In this document: in pieces, positions 1 through 4,842 of the stretch
Layout: every line of letters begins with the position of its first letter
Position numbering within the stretch: position 1 is the first letter of the stretch
Source: Hyphomicrobiales bacterium
Lineage (GTDB): Bacteria; Pseudomonadota; Alphaproteobacteria; Rhizobiales; Kaistiaceae
Assembly: GCA_017305815.1 (NCBI GenBank)
Contig: JAFKJZ010000252.1
Span: 1 to 5,230 of the forward strand
DNA: 5,230 bases
Reading direction: 5' to 3'
Notes under the pieces: generated by a model
What the model saw: only the letters and a program-made list of their open reading frames with translations
What the model was told of the DNA's origin: nothing
Database searches by the model: none
Program-made: the position numbers and the translations under genes

Positions 1-525
1 CTGGCGTTGAACCTGGCGCCCAATCCCTTCGCGGCGCTGGAAATCGCCTTCTGGCTGCTCGGTTCTCTGGAGGACCGCAGCATGCAGCATGTCTTCATCG
101 CGCTGCCCTTCATCATTGCCGGCTGCATCCTGCTTTCCATCGATGGCCGTGCCTTCCGGGCCCTGACGCTGGGCGAGGACGCGGCGGCGAGCCTCGGCAT
201 AAGGCTGAACCGGGTGCGGCTGCGCGTCGTGCTCGGCGTGGCACTGGCGGTTGGCGGCGGTGTCGCGGTCGCCGGCACGATCGGCTTCGTCGGTCTCGTC
301 GCGCCGCATCTCGTGCGCCCCTTCGTGCGCCATGACCCGGCGCGGCTGATGTGGCCGGCAGCGCTTTCCGGAGCGGCGCTGCTGACGGCGGCCGATATCC
401 TGGTGCGCCTCATCCCGGCGCAGAACGAGATCAAGGTGGGCGTGGTCACGGCCCTGATCGGTGCGCCGCTCTTCATCGTGCTCGTCTTCCGCCATCGCCG
501 TGGGCTGACCGGGGAGGTGGCGTGA
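1..525 (+). CDS. FecCD/BtuC-family ABC transporter permease, C-terminal part
   Basis: This is the inner-membrane permease subunit of a cobalamin/haem/siderophore-type ABC importer. The 5' end lies outside the window and 174 residues are visible; full-length relatives are usually about 320-350 residues, so roughly the C-terminal half is present. The family signature is clear: LGEDAAASLGI (the cytoplasmic coupling region that contacts the ATPase), a glycine/valine-rich membrane helix, then GFVGLVAPHLVRPFVRHD, a GAALLTAADILVR segment and the terminal VGVVTALIGAPLFIVLV helix followed by a basic tail. The TGA stop shares its last base with the ATG of the downstream ATPase, so the two genes are translationally coupled. 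The substrate cannot be read from the permease alone. The cobC gene on the other side of the ATPase favours a corrinoid (BtuC-like), but iron-siderophore or haem remains possible. Family assignment is secure; substrate is inferred. Confidence 0.92.
   Translation: MALNLAPNPFAALEIAFWLLGSLEDRSMQHVFIALPFIIAGCILLSIDGRAFRALTLGEDAAASLGIRLNRVRLRVVLGVALAVGGGVAVAGTIGFVGLVAPHLVRPFVRHDPARLMWPAALSGAALLTAADILVRLIPAQNEIKVGVVTALIGAPLFIVLVFRHRRGLTGEVA
511..518 (+). promoter_or_regulatory. Ribosome binding site of the ABC ATPase gene
   Basis: GGGGAGGT lies inside the last codons of the permease gene, six bases before the ATG at 525. It fixes the ATPase start at 525 rather than at an upstream in-frame ATG at 351, which would run through permease coding sequence. 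Confidence 0.75.
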
Positions 526-1298
526 TGGGCGCTCTCCTTCGCGCCGTGAACGTCGGCGCCACGCTTGGCCATCGCCCCATCCTCGGCAGTGTCGATCTGT
601 CCGTTGCGGCCGGCGAGATGGTGGTGGTGATCGGACCGAACGGCGCCGGCAAGACCACGCTGGTGCGGCGCTTGGCAGGCCTGCTCGACGGCGATGGAGC
701 TGTCTATCTAGGCGACCAGAAGGTCGAGACAGTCGCGCCGCGGCTGCGGGCCCGCAAGATCGGCTATCTGCCGCAGGGCCATGTCTTCCACTGGCCGCTT
801 TCGGTCGCCGATGTGGTGGCGCTCGGCCGCATTCCGCATGGAACCGGCGCCGGCGAACTCGGCGGCGAGGATCGCGTCGCCGTGCTCGCCGCGCTGGAGG
901 CGACGGGCACGCTTGACCTCGCCGACCGCACGGTGACGACGCTCTCCGGCGGCGAGCGCGCCCGCGTGGCGCTGGCGCGCGTGCTGGCCGGCGAGCCGCA
1001 GATCATCCTCGCCGACGAGCCGGTGGCCGCCCTCGACGCGCGCTACCAGTTCCTCGTGCTCGATCTCCTGCGGGCCCGCGCCAAGGCGGGCGCCGCCATC
1101 GTCGCCGTCCTGCACGATCTTTCGCTGGCCGCCCGTTATGGCGATCGGATCGTCTTGATGAAGGACGGGCGGATCGCGGCGGAAGGGGCGCCGGCGGCGG
1201 TTCTAACCCACGAAAACCTGGCGGCGACCTTCGGCATCCGCGCCGCCATCGAGACCCTCGAGGGACGGCTGATCGTCACGCCGCAGGCCGCGCTCTAA
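525..1298 (+). CDS. ABC transporter ATP-binding protein, FecE/BtuD/HmuV type
   Basis: This is a cytoplasmic ATPase of 257 residues, normal for the family, that powers the permease encoded just upstream. All ABC landmarks are intact: Walker A GPNGAGKTT (37-45), Q-loop glutamine in YLPQ (Q84), signature LSGGE (140-144), Walker B IILADE (160-165) with catalytic E165, D-loop AALD (168-171) and switch histidine in LHDLS (H197). A typical C-terminal tail with GAPAAVLT follows. The start overlaps the permease stop by one base (TGATG) and has a strong Shine-Dalgarno. The next gene, cobC, converges on it with a 22-base gap, which suggests vitamin B12 or cobinamide import (BtuD role). That substrate is inferred from context: HmuV (haem) and FecE/FhuC (siderophore) proteins share every motif. 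No intrinsic terminator is visible in the gap. Confidence 0.95.
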   Translation: MGALLRAVNVGATLGHRPILGSVDLSVAAGEMVVVIGPNGAGKTTLVRRLAGLLDGDGAVYLGDQKVETVAPRLRARKIGYLPQGHVFHWPLSVADVVALGRIPHGTGAGELGGEDRVAVLAALEATGTLDLADRTVTTLSGGERARVALARVLAGEPQIILADEPVAALDARYQFLVLDLLRARAKAGAAIVAVLHDLSLAARYGDRIVLMKDGRIAAEGAPAAVLTHENLAATFGIRAAIETLEGRLIVTPQAAL

Positions 1299-1320
1299 AC
1301 CTTCTGGTCGGGCAGCGCGT

Positions 1321-2325
1321 CTAGCGCAGCGCCAGTGCCTTCTCCAGCCGCGCGAGGCCGATCTCGTCGGGCACACCGAAACGGATCCGTCCCGGCTGGT
1401 CGGAGAAGATTCGGGTCCAGATGCCCTGCCGGGCGAGCGCTTCGTGCAACGGCACCGCGCGCGGGGTGTCGACGAGGACGAATAGGTCGGTGCCGCCGAC
1501 GACATCCAGGCCACTCGCCCGAAGACAGTTTTCGAGCCGCAGGCGTGTCGCCCGCAGCCGGATCCGCGTTTGCGCCTGCCAGGCAGTGTCCAGCAGGGCC
1601 CGGCATCCGAGCGTGATCGCAGGTCCCGAGACGGGCCAGTCCCCGACAAGTGCCTGCAACAGGCCCACGATGTCGTCGGGACCGACGACGAAGTCAAGCC
1701 GCAGGCCCGCCAACCCGTAGAACTTGCCGAACGAGCGCAGCACGACGATCCGTTCGCCCGCGCTTCGCGGCAGGACGCCGGGAGCCGGGTCGACGTCGCC
1801 AAAGGCCTCGTCGACGATCAGGACGCCGCCGCGCGCGGCCAGCGTCCGCGCGGTCGCGACGAGTGCATCGGCTTCGACGATCCGGCCATCCGGATTGTTC
1901 GGATTGACGACGACGACGATCGGAGCGCGGCGAGAACCGTCTTCCAGCGAGGCGACGGCGCTGACCGTCCTCCCGGCCAGGCGCCAGGCCTCGGCATGGC
2001 CGGAATAGGTCGGCGACAGGATCGCGACGTCGCCGGCCGGGCAGAGGAGCGGCAGCAGCCGGAGCGCGAAGTCCGAGCCGGGCACCGCCGCGATCGCGCT
2101 GGCCGGCGGGACGCCATAGGCGCCCCGGGCGACATCGACGAGCGTGCCCAGGCCAGCCGGATCGGGCAGGCGGTGGAAGTCGGCGGGCGGGAACGCGGGG
2201 ACGGGGTAGGGGTGCGGGTTGATGCCGGTCGACAGGTCGAGCCACTCCCCGACCGCGACGCCGTAGCGTTGGGAAGCCGCCGCGAGAGCGCCGCCATGGC
2301 GAGGAGCAAGGTCCGGATCGAGCAT
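1321..2325 (-). CDS. cobC: Threonine-phosphate decarboxylase (CobC; CobD in enteric nomenclature)
   Basis: This is a PLP-dependent fold-type I enzyme of 334 residues, related to histidinol-phosphate aminotransferase. The family makes (R)-1-amino-2-propanol O-2-phosphate from L-threonine O-3-phosphate, the linker of the cobalamin nucleotide loop. Visible features are the N-terminal RHGG (9-12) and STGINPHPYP (32-41), which are typical of CobC/CobD rather than HisC; VPGSDFALRLL (81-91) near the cofactor phosphate; NPNNPDG (141-147); VDEAF with D172, which pairs with the pyridine nitrogen; RSFGKFYGLAGLRLDF with the Schiff-base lysine K201 and phosphate-contacting R209; and the C-terminal RIRFGVP with the carboxylate-binding arginine R315. 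The start ATG gives the expected N-terminus, with a weak GAGGCG 11 bases upstream (2337-2342). The cbiB/cobD gene that often sits beside cobC is absent here. No cobalamin riboswitch B12 box was recognised upstream. HisC is the alternative but fits the N-terminus less well. Confidence 0.94.
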   Translation of the reverse strand: MLDPDLAPRHGGALAAASQRYGVAVGEWLDLSTGINPHPYPVPAFPPADFHRLPDPAGLGTLVDVARGAYGVPPASAIAAVPGSDFALRLLPLLCPAGDVAILSPTYSGHAEAWRLAGRTVSAVASLEDGSRRAPIVVVVNPNNPDGRIVEADALVATARTLAARGGVLIVDEAFGDVDPAPGVLPRSAGERIVVLRSFGKFYGLAGLRLDFVVGPDDIVGLLQALVGDWPVSGPAITLGCRALLDTAWQAQTRIRLRATRLRLENCLRASGLDVVGGTDLFVLVDTPRAVPLHEALARQGIWTRIFSDQPGRIRFGVPDEIGLARLEKALALR

Positions 2326-2365
2326 GGCCGACTTATCGCCTCGGGCGACGCGGCATGCAATCGCC

Positions 2366-2398
2366 GTTATCGCCCTCCTTCTCGTACGGGAAGGTCAA
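2366..2398 (-). promoter_or_regulatory. Candidate cobC promoter with MerR-like dyad in the spacer
   Basis: Read on the minus strand, TTGACC (2393-2398) is followed 21 bases later by GATAAC (2366-2371, four of six matches to TATAAT). Transcription would begin about 33 bases before the cobC ATG. An 18-base dyad, CCTTCCCGTACGAGAAGG (2377-2394), overlaps the end of the -35 box and fills most of the spacer, with eight of nine base pairs complementary and one G:T. Over-long spacers holding a dyad are characteristic of MerR-family promoters, and CCTTCC/GGAAGG-type half sites are known from CueR/HmrR operators. The -10 is imperfect and a spacer of 21 is longer than the usual 19-20, so this is a suggestion only. 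No regulator gene is in the window. Confidence 0.35.
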
Positions 2399-2469
2399 AA
2401 ACCAACGCAGCCGTTTCAAAGCGCAGGCATGCGGGGGAAAACCGGTGTCGGGATTGCGGAGCGCTGGGG

Positions 2470-2497
2470 GATCAGGAGCCGTAAATTCCGCCTGATC
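2470..2497 (-). terminator. Inverted repeat just 3' of tRNA-Cys, possible transcript end
   Basis: GATCAGG (2470-2476) and CCTGATC (2491-2497) form a perfect 7-bp stem with a 14-base loop, beginning seven bases after the tRNA CCA end on the minus strand. The position suits a 3' boundary or processing element of the tRNA transcript. No U-run follows (the next minus-strand bases are C-rich), so it is not a classical intrinsic terminator. Confidence 0.3.
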
Positions 2498-2503
2498 GGA
2501 GAG

Positions 2504-2577
2504 TGGAGGCCTCGCCCGGAATCGAACCGGGATGCAAGGATTTGCAGTCCTCTGCGTAACCATTCCGCCACGAGGCC
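2504..2577 (-). tRNA. tRNA-Cys (anticodon GCA)
   Basis: A complete 74-nt cloverleaf reads on the minus strand. The acceptor stem GGCCTCG/CGAGGCC (2571-2577 with 2508-2514) is perfect. The D-arm contains GCGG and GGTTA. The anticodon stem GAGGA/TCCTT encloses the loop CTGCAAA, with anticodon GCA at 2543-2545. A 4-base variable region precedes a T-arm with stem CCCGG/CCGGG and GTTCGAT in the loop. Base 73 is U (plus-strand A at 2507), the discriminator that cysteinyl-tRNA synthetase recognises, and the CCA end is encoded (2504-2506). The gene stands alone, with cobC 178 bases downstream on the same strand. No integrase or duplicated tRNA 3' end is visible, so nothing indicates use as an attachment site in this window. 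Confidence 0.98.
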
Positions 2578-2596
2578 ATCTCGCTGACAGTCCATC

Positions 2597-2611
2597 CGAA
2601 ATCCGATTTCG
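2597..2611. repeat. 15-base palindrome upstream of tRNA-Cys
   Basis: CGAAATC and GATTTCG are perfectly complementary around a single central base. The element lies 20-34 bases upstream of the mature tRNA 5' end on the minus strand, where the core promoter is expected. It could be an operator or chance: a 7-bp perfect inverted repeat of this spacing is not rare in 5 kb. I could not define convincing -35 and -10 boxes around it. Confidence 0.3.
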
Positions 2612-2776
2612 AACGACCTGTCCGGCAGGCACAGCGCCAGGAAGCAAACGGGCCACCCGAGCTGCGTGTCGATCCGGAAACCAAGCTTCCGAGACCGTCT
2701 GGCGGCTTCTACAAGCTCGCGGCGGCGGCGTCTAGTCCGAACGTCGACGACGCCGTCGCAAGGCTGTGGAGGAAAT

Positions 2777-2797
2777 CGCCGGCCGAAGCCGCCGGCG
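2777..2797 (-). terminator. UUCG-tetraloop hairpin downstream of the 2H-like gene
   Basis: On the minus strand, about 52 bases after the stop at 2850, the sequence can fold as CGCC/GGCG plus GGC(UUCG)GCC with a three-base bulge, or alternatively as a 7-bp CGCCGGC/GCCGGCG stem. C(UUCG)G loops are exceptionally stable and common in bacterial terminators. Only a short ATTTCC tract follows, so termination would be weak. The core also reads as a 12-base palindrome (2788-2799). Confidence 0.4.
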
Positions 2798-2849
2798 GCA
2801 GCCGGAAAGGCAGGGCGATCCGCGACCGCCCCGCCCCGCCGGAAGGCGA

Positions 2850-3716
2850 TCAGCGCGTGACCGTCTTGCCGGTGGCGACGTCGAGCACGGCGCCGGTCTC
2901 GAGGTCGACGCGGTAGATCTCGCGCGTGACGTTGCCCGAGAAGGCAAGCTCGACGATCGAGACCGTCTTGAAGGTTGCCGGGATGCCTTCCGGGAGGATC
3001 TGGTTGAACTCATCCGCCAGTTCGCCCATCGACTGCTGGATCTCCGGCGAGAACGGCTTGGTGCTGTAGACGAGCGTGTTGTGCGGATTGTGCGAGCGCA
3101 CTTCCTCGCCGTTCTTCACCACGTTGACGCCGCTGACGCCGACCGTCTTGACCAGTTCCTTGCCGGCATCGGCCATCTTGCCGAAGACAGGGCCGGTGAC
3201 ACGCGGCAGCGGGCCGTCGCGCAGCGGGGTGAGGGCGGCGGTGGCGGCAGTGTTGTAGGCCATCATCTGCTCGAAGCCGTCGCCTTCCTTGACGACGCCG
3301 AGATCGAGCCACCAGGGCTGGCCGGCGCCCTTGGCGGCTTCGGTGGTGTAGAACTTCTTGAGCGTGACGTTGAGCGGCTTCGGCGGCGTCGGCAACGCTT
3401 CCAGCATCTTGGCCGGCGTGGTCGGGTCGGCGTTGTGGATGTGGACGACCGTCACATGCGGGATGTTGGTGCGGATCGCCTCCGTCTCGAGGCCGAGCGT
3501 CAGCAGCCTTTCGTTCAGCATGCCGCCGAGCGAGCGGTGCAAGGTCTCGTTGACCTCGGCCGGCATCGTATAGACGAGGCCGAACGTGCGCGCGTGCGGA
3601 CGAAAATCAGTCGATTCAAGTGCACTATTGTCGATCTTCGGCTCTGCAACAGCAGCCTGGATGGTGGAAAGGCTCAGGAGGGCAAATGCGGCGCCATACA
3701 GTGTCTTGCGTACCAT
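2850..3716 (-). CDS. Exported protein with two HxT motifs, 2H phosphoesterase-like
   Basis: The 288-residue product starts with a classical signal peptide: basic MVRK, a hydrophobic stretch through about residue 20, and AVA before E25 as the likely cleavage site. The mature protein is therefore probably periplasmic. Two motifs stand out: PHVTVVHIH (HVTV at 87-90) and PHNTLVYST (HNTL at 202-205), 115 residues apart. Paired HxT motifs on beta strands are the hallmark of the 2H phosphoesterase (LigT/CPDase-like) superfamily, where the two His and two Thr/Ser residues form the active site for cyclic phosphodiester or RNA-end substrates. The N-terminal segment HARTFGLVYTMP also resembles a first beta strand. 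The C-terminus (SGNVTREIYRVDLETGAVL) is not recognised. Start support is an AAAGGA eight bases before the ATG. Overlapping antisense frames, one of them longer, are Arg/Asp-rich shadows. The gene is secure; the enzymatic reading is a motif-based inference and the substrate is unknown. Confidence 0.88.
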   Translation of the reverse strand: MVRKTLYGAAFALLSLSTIQAAVAEPKIDNSALESTDFRPHARTFGLVYTMPAEVNETLHRSLGGMLNERLLTLGLETEAIRTNIPHVTVVHIHNADPTTPAKMLEALPTPPKPLNVTLKKFYTTEAAKGAGQPWWLDLGVVKEGDGFEQMMAYNTAATAALTPLRDGPLPRVTGPVFGKMADAGKELVKTVGVSGVNVVKNGEEVRSHNPHNTLVYSTKPFSPEIQQSMGELADEFNQILPEGIPATFKTVSIVELAFSGNVTREIYRVDLETGAVLDVATGKTVTR

Positions 3717-3962
3717 CGTCTCTATCCTTTTTCAGATTGGCCTGATCGAACGACGGCCGTGCATCCGGGGATCTCTACGCGTCGTTTCACGGCGTCGTAT
3801 GGACAGCCCATGTAACAGGACGATGATGGTCGATGGCGAGGGGGATCTGATAGCGGATCCGCGACGTGCTGCGGCGCCAGCGCCGCGCGGAATGGCTTGT
3901 CACCTTGCCGAACGCCCGGTATTGGATCGTCCATTGCCACATACGATAAAGGGGCCGGAATC
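3717..3962. other. Divergent intergenic region with GC-rich palindromes
   Basis: These 246 bases separate the divergently transcribed 2H-like and PIMT-like genes. No credible coding frame is present. The ribosome binding site of the 2H-like gene is at 3725-3730 (minus strand). Near the middle lie a perfect 10-base palindrome GCGGATCCGC (3853-3862) and, eight bases on, GCGGCGC/GCGCCGC (3871-3877 with 3880-3886), which can form a short hairpin. I found no convincing promoter for the minus strand. Confidence 0.55.
3897..3925 (+). promoter_or_regulatory. Candidate sigma-70-type promoter of the PIMT-like gene
   Basis: TTGTCA (3897-3902, five of six matches to TTGACA) is separated by 17 bases from TATTGG (3920-3925), whose first three bases match the -10 consensus. 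It would place the start about 30 bases before the ATG at 3963. The -10 is poor, so the call is tentative. Confidence 0.35.
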
Positions 3963-4631
3963 ATGGTCGATTTCGCCAAGGCGCGAACCACGATGGTGGA
4001 CTGTCAGATTCGCACCGTCGACGTCACCGAGTACGATGTGCTCGACGCGTTCTCGGCCGTGCCGCGCGAAGTCTTCGCGCCGGATCATCTGAAGCCGCTT
4101 GCCTATATCGACGAGGATATCCTCGTGTCCGCCCCCGGCGCGACGCCGCGCTACGTCATGGAACCGGGACCGCTGGCCAAGCTGGTGCAGCTCGCCGAGG
4201 TGGGGCCTACGGATCGCGTGCTCGATATCGGTTCGACGACCGGCTACTCCGCCGCCATCCTGAGCCATCTCGCCGCCTCGGTGGTCGCGCTCGAATCGGA
4301 CGAGGGTCTCGCGGCCGCCGCGCGTGAGAATCTTGCCTCTCTCGGCGTCTCGAATGTAGAGGTCGTGGTCGGCCCGATGGAAGCCGGCCTTGCCGGCAAG
4401 GCGCCCTTCGACGTGATTCTGCTGGAAGGCGCGATCGAAGTCCTGCCGCAGGCGCTGATCGACCAGATCGGCGAGGGTGGACGAATCATCGCCGTTGTCG
4501 GGGCGAACGGTCTGGCGGCGAAAGCCACGATCTATACCCGTTCCGGTGGTTCCGTCAGCGGTCGTCCCGCCTTCAACACCTCTGTCCGCACGCTGCCCGG
4601 CTTTGCCAGACCCAAGGCGTTCGTATTCTAG
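3963..4631 (+). CDS. Protein-L-isoaspartate O-methyltransferase-like protein
   Basis: This 222-residue SAM-dependent methyltransferase belongs to the Pcm/PIMT family and is probably cytoplasmic. Evidence: an N-terminal MVDCQIR (11-17), AVPREVFAP (32-40) and AYIDEDI (47-53), as in PIMTs; motif I VLDIGSTTGYSAA (86-98) in place of the usual GTGSGY; acidic E111 at the end of strand 2; APFDVILLEGA (motif II, from about 137); and LPQALIDQIGEGGRIIAVVG. What is odd is the catalytic stretch. Canonical enzymes have a TISQP motif whose Ser is needed for isoaspartyl methylation, and here the aligned segment reads YVMEP (64-68), with Met in place of Ser. Repair activity is therefore doubtful and a different substrate or non-catalytic role is possible. 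AAAGGGG at 3948-3954 supports the ATG at 3963; an in-frame TTG at 3897 is rejected. tolC follows on the same strand, a neighbour order seen in other alphaproteobacteria. Confidence 0.93.
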   Translation: MVDFAKARTTMVDCQIRTVDVTEYDVLDAFSAVPREVFAPDHLKPLAYIDEDILVSAPGATPRYVMEPGPLAKLVQLAEVGPTDRVLDIGSTTGYSAAILSHLAASVVALESDEGLAAAARENLASLGVSNVEVVVGPMEAGLAGKAPFDVILLEGAIEVLPQALIDQIGEGGRIIAVVGANGLAAKATIYTRSGGSVSGRPAFNTSVRTLPGFARPKAFVF

Positions 4632-4662
4632 TTCCCCCTTTTAAAACAATCGGATAAGTCAT

Positions 4663-4692
4663 AGTTGCCGCTTATTATTTTGGGCGGCAGCT
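4663..4692 (+). terminator. Stem-loop after the PIMT-like gene
   Basis: AGTTGCCGC (4663-4671) pairs with GCGGCAGCT (4684-4692) over nine base pairs, one of them G:U, around a 12-base AT-rich loop. It lies 32 bases after the stop at 4631. Because no T-run follows, it may be a weak or Rho-assisted terminator, an mRNA 3'-end stabiliser, or a structured leader if transcription continues into tolC. Confidence 0.35.
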
Positions 4693-4731
4693 GTGGCTTT
4701 CCCGTCGCACGGCGCGCATTATCGAACTGTT

Positions 4732-4766
4732 CGAGCCCCATGCCATTTGACCGTCACCGGGGCTCG
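4732..4766. repeat. 8-bp inverted repeat overlapping the tolC -35 box
   Basis: CGAGCCCC (4732-4739) and GGGGCTCG (4759-4766) are perfect inverted repeats separated by 19 bases. The candidate -35 TTGACC lies within the 19-base interval and the -10 begins three bases after the right arm. The position suits an operator, or a hairpin if transcribed from further upstream. Confidence 0.5.
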
Positions 4767-4774
4767 CGTAAATT
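4747..4774 (+). promoter_or_regulatory. Candidate sigma-70-type promoter of tolC
   Basis: TTGACC (4747-4752) and TAAATT (4769-4774, four of six matches) are separated by 16 bases. Transcription would start near 4781, giving a leader of about 60 bases before the GTG at 4843. The match is fair and the placement is sensible, but no other evidence is available. Confidence 0.45.
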
Positions 4775-4830
4775 AACGATGTATTGTCCGACGGTGGACG
4801 TCCGGTAGGGGGGCGTCGCCTCGCAACGCC

Positions 4831-4834
4831 GAGG
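4831..4834 (+). promoter_or_regulatory. Ribosome binding site that fixes the tolC start
   Basis: GAGG lies eight bases before the GTG at 4843. The frame is open upstream only back to a TAA at 4774-4776, and no in-frame ATG occurs between that stop and the signal-peptide sequence. The GTG is therefore the best start. Confidence 0.6.
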
Positions 4835-4842
4835 TTTCGAAC

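Larger units (their letters stand above)
2578..2849. other. Intergenic region between the exported 2H-like gene and tRNA-Cys
   Basis: These 272 bases hold no gene that I can support. Reading frames cross them, but their arginine/serine/proline-rich products have no domain or start signal. The stretch must contain the tRNA-Cys promoter near 2580-2620 and the 3' end of the 2H-like transcript. A palindrome (2597-2611) and a UUCG hairpin (2777-2797) are the only structured elements seen. Confidence 0.6.
4632..4842. other. Intergenic/leader region upstream of tolC
   Basis: This 211-base gap begins with a notably AT-rich patch (4635-4682), unlike the rest of the window. It contains a 9-bp hairpin (4663-4692), a TATTAT hexamer (4673-4678) without a clear -35, an 8-bp inverted repeat (4732-4766), a candidate promoter (4747-4774) and an 8-base palindrome GGACGTCC (4796-4803). 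A 22-codon frame at 4740-4808 lacks a ribosome binding site and is not called. Confidence 0.55.

Noticed and set aside
351..524. Extended N-terminus of the ABC ATPase starting at 351
   Set aside because: It overlaps conserved permease coding sequence, gives a Pro/Arg-rich extension foreign to the family, and a strong Shine-Dalgarno points to 525.
1299..1320. Bidirectional terminator between the ATPase gene and cobC
   Set aside because: The 22-base gap has no inverted repeat or T-run.
2352..2432. Repeated GGCATGC (2352-2358 and 2426-2432)
   Set aside because: Seven bases in GC-rich DNA with no flanking similarity; expected by chance.
1570..2484. A 304-codon plus-strand frame opposite cobC
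   Set aside because: It is an antisense shadow of cobC with Arg/Asp-rich composition and no recognisable domain; the minus strand has the full PLP-enzyme motif set.
2326..2503. Cobalamin riboswitch upstream of cobC
   Set aside because: Neither the conserved B12-box pattern nor a GCCACTG element was found on the minus strand, and the gap is short for a full element plus promoter.
2504..2577. tRNA-Cys as an integration site
   Set aside because: No integrase gene and no second copy of the tRNA 3' end were seen in the window.
2333..2656. A 107-codon minus-strand frame upstream of cobC
   Set aside because: It runs straight through tRNA-Cys, so it cannot be a normal gene.
2766..3815. A 349-codon plus-strand frame antisense to the exported 2H-like gene, longer than that gene
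   Set aside because: Its product is Arg/Asp/Glu/Gly-rich low-complexity sequence with no domain, as expected of antisense frames in GC-rich DNA. The minus-strand gene has a signal peptide, a ribosome binding site and motifs.
3897..3962. TTG start 22 codons upstream of the PIMT-like ATG
   Set aside because: AAAGGGG is well placed for ATG 3963, and the family N-terminus begins there.
4740..4808. A 22-codon frame in the tolC leader, considered as a leader peptide
   Set aside because: There is no ribosome binding site, it starts upstream of the candidate transcription start, and the peptide lacks any attenuator-like codon run.
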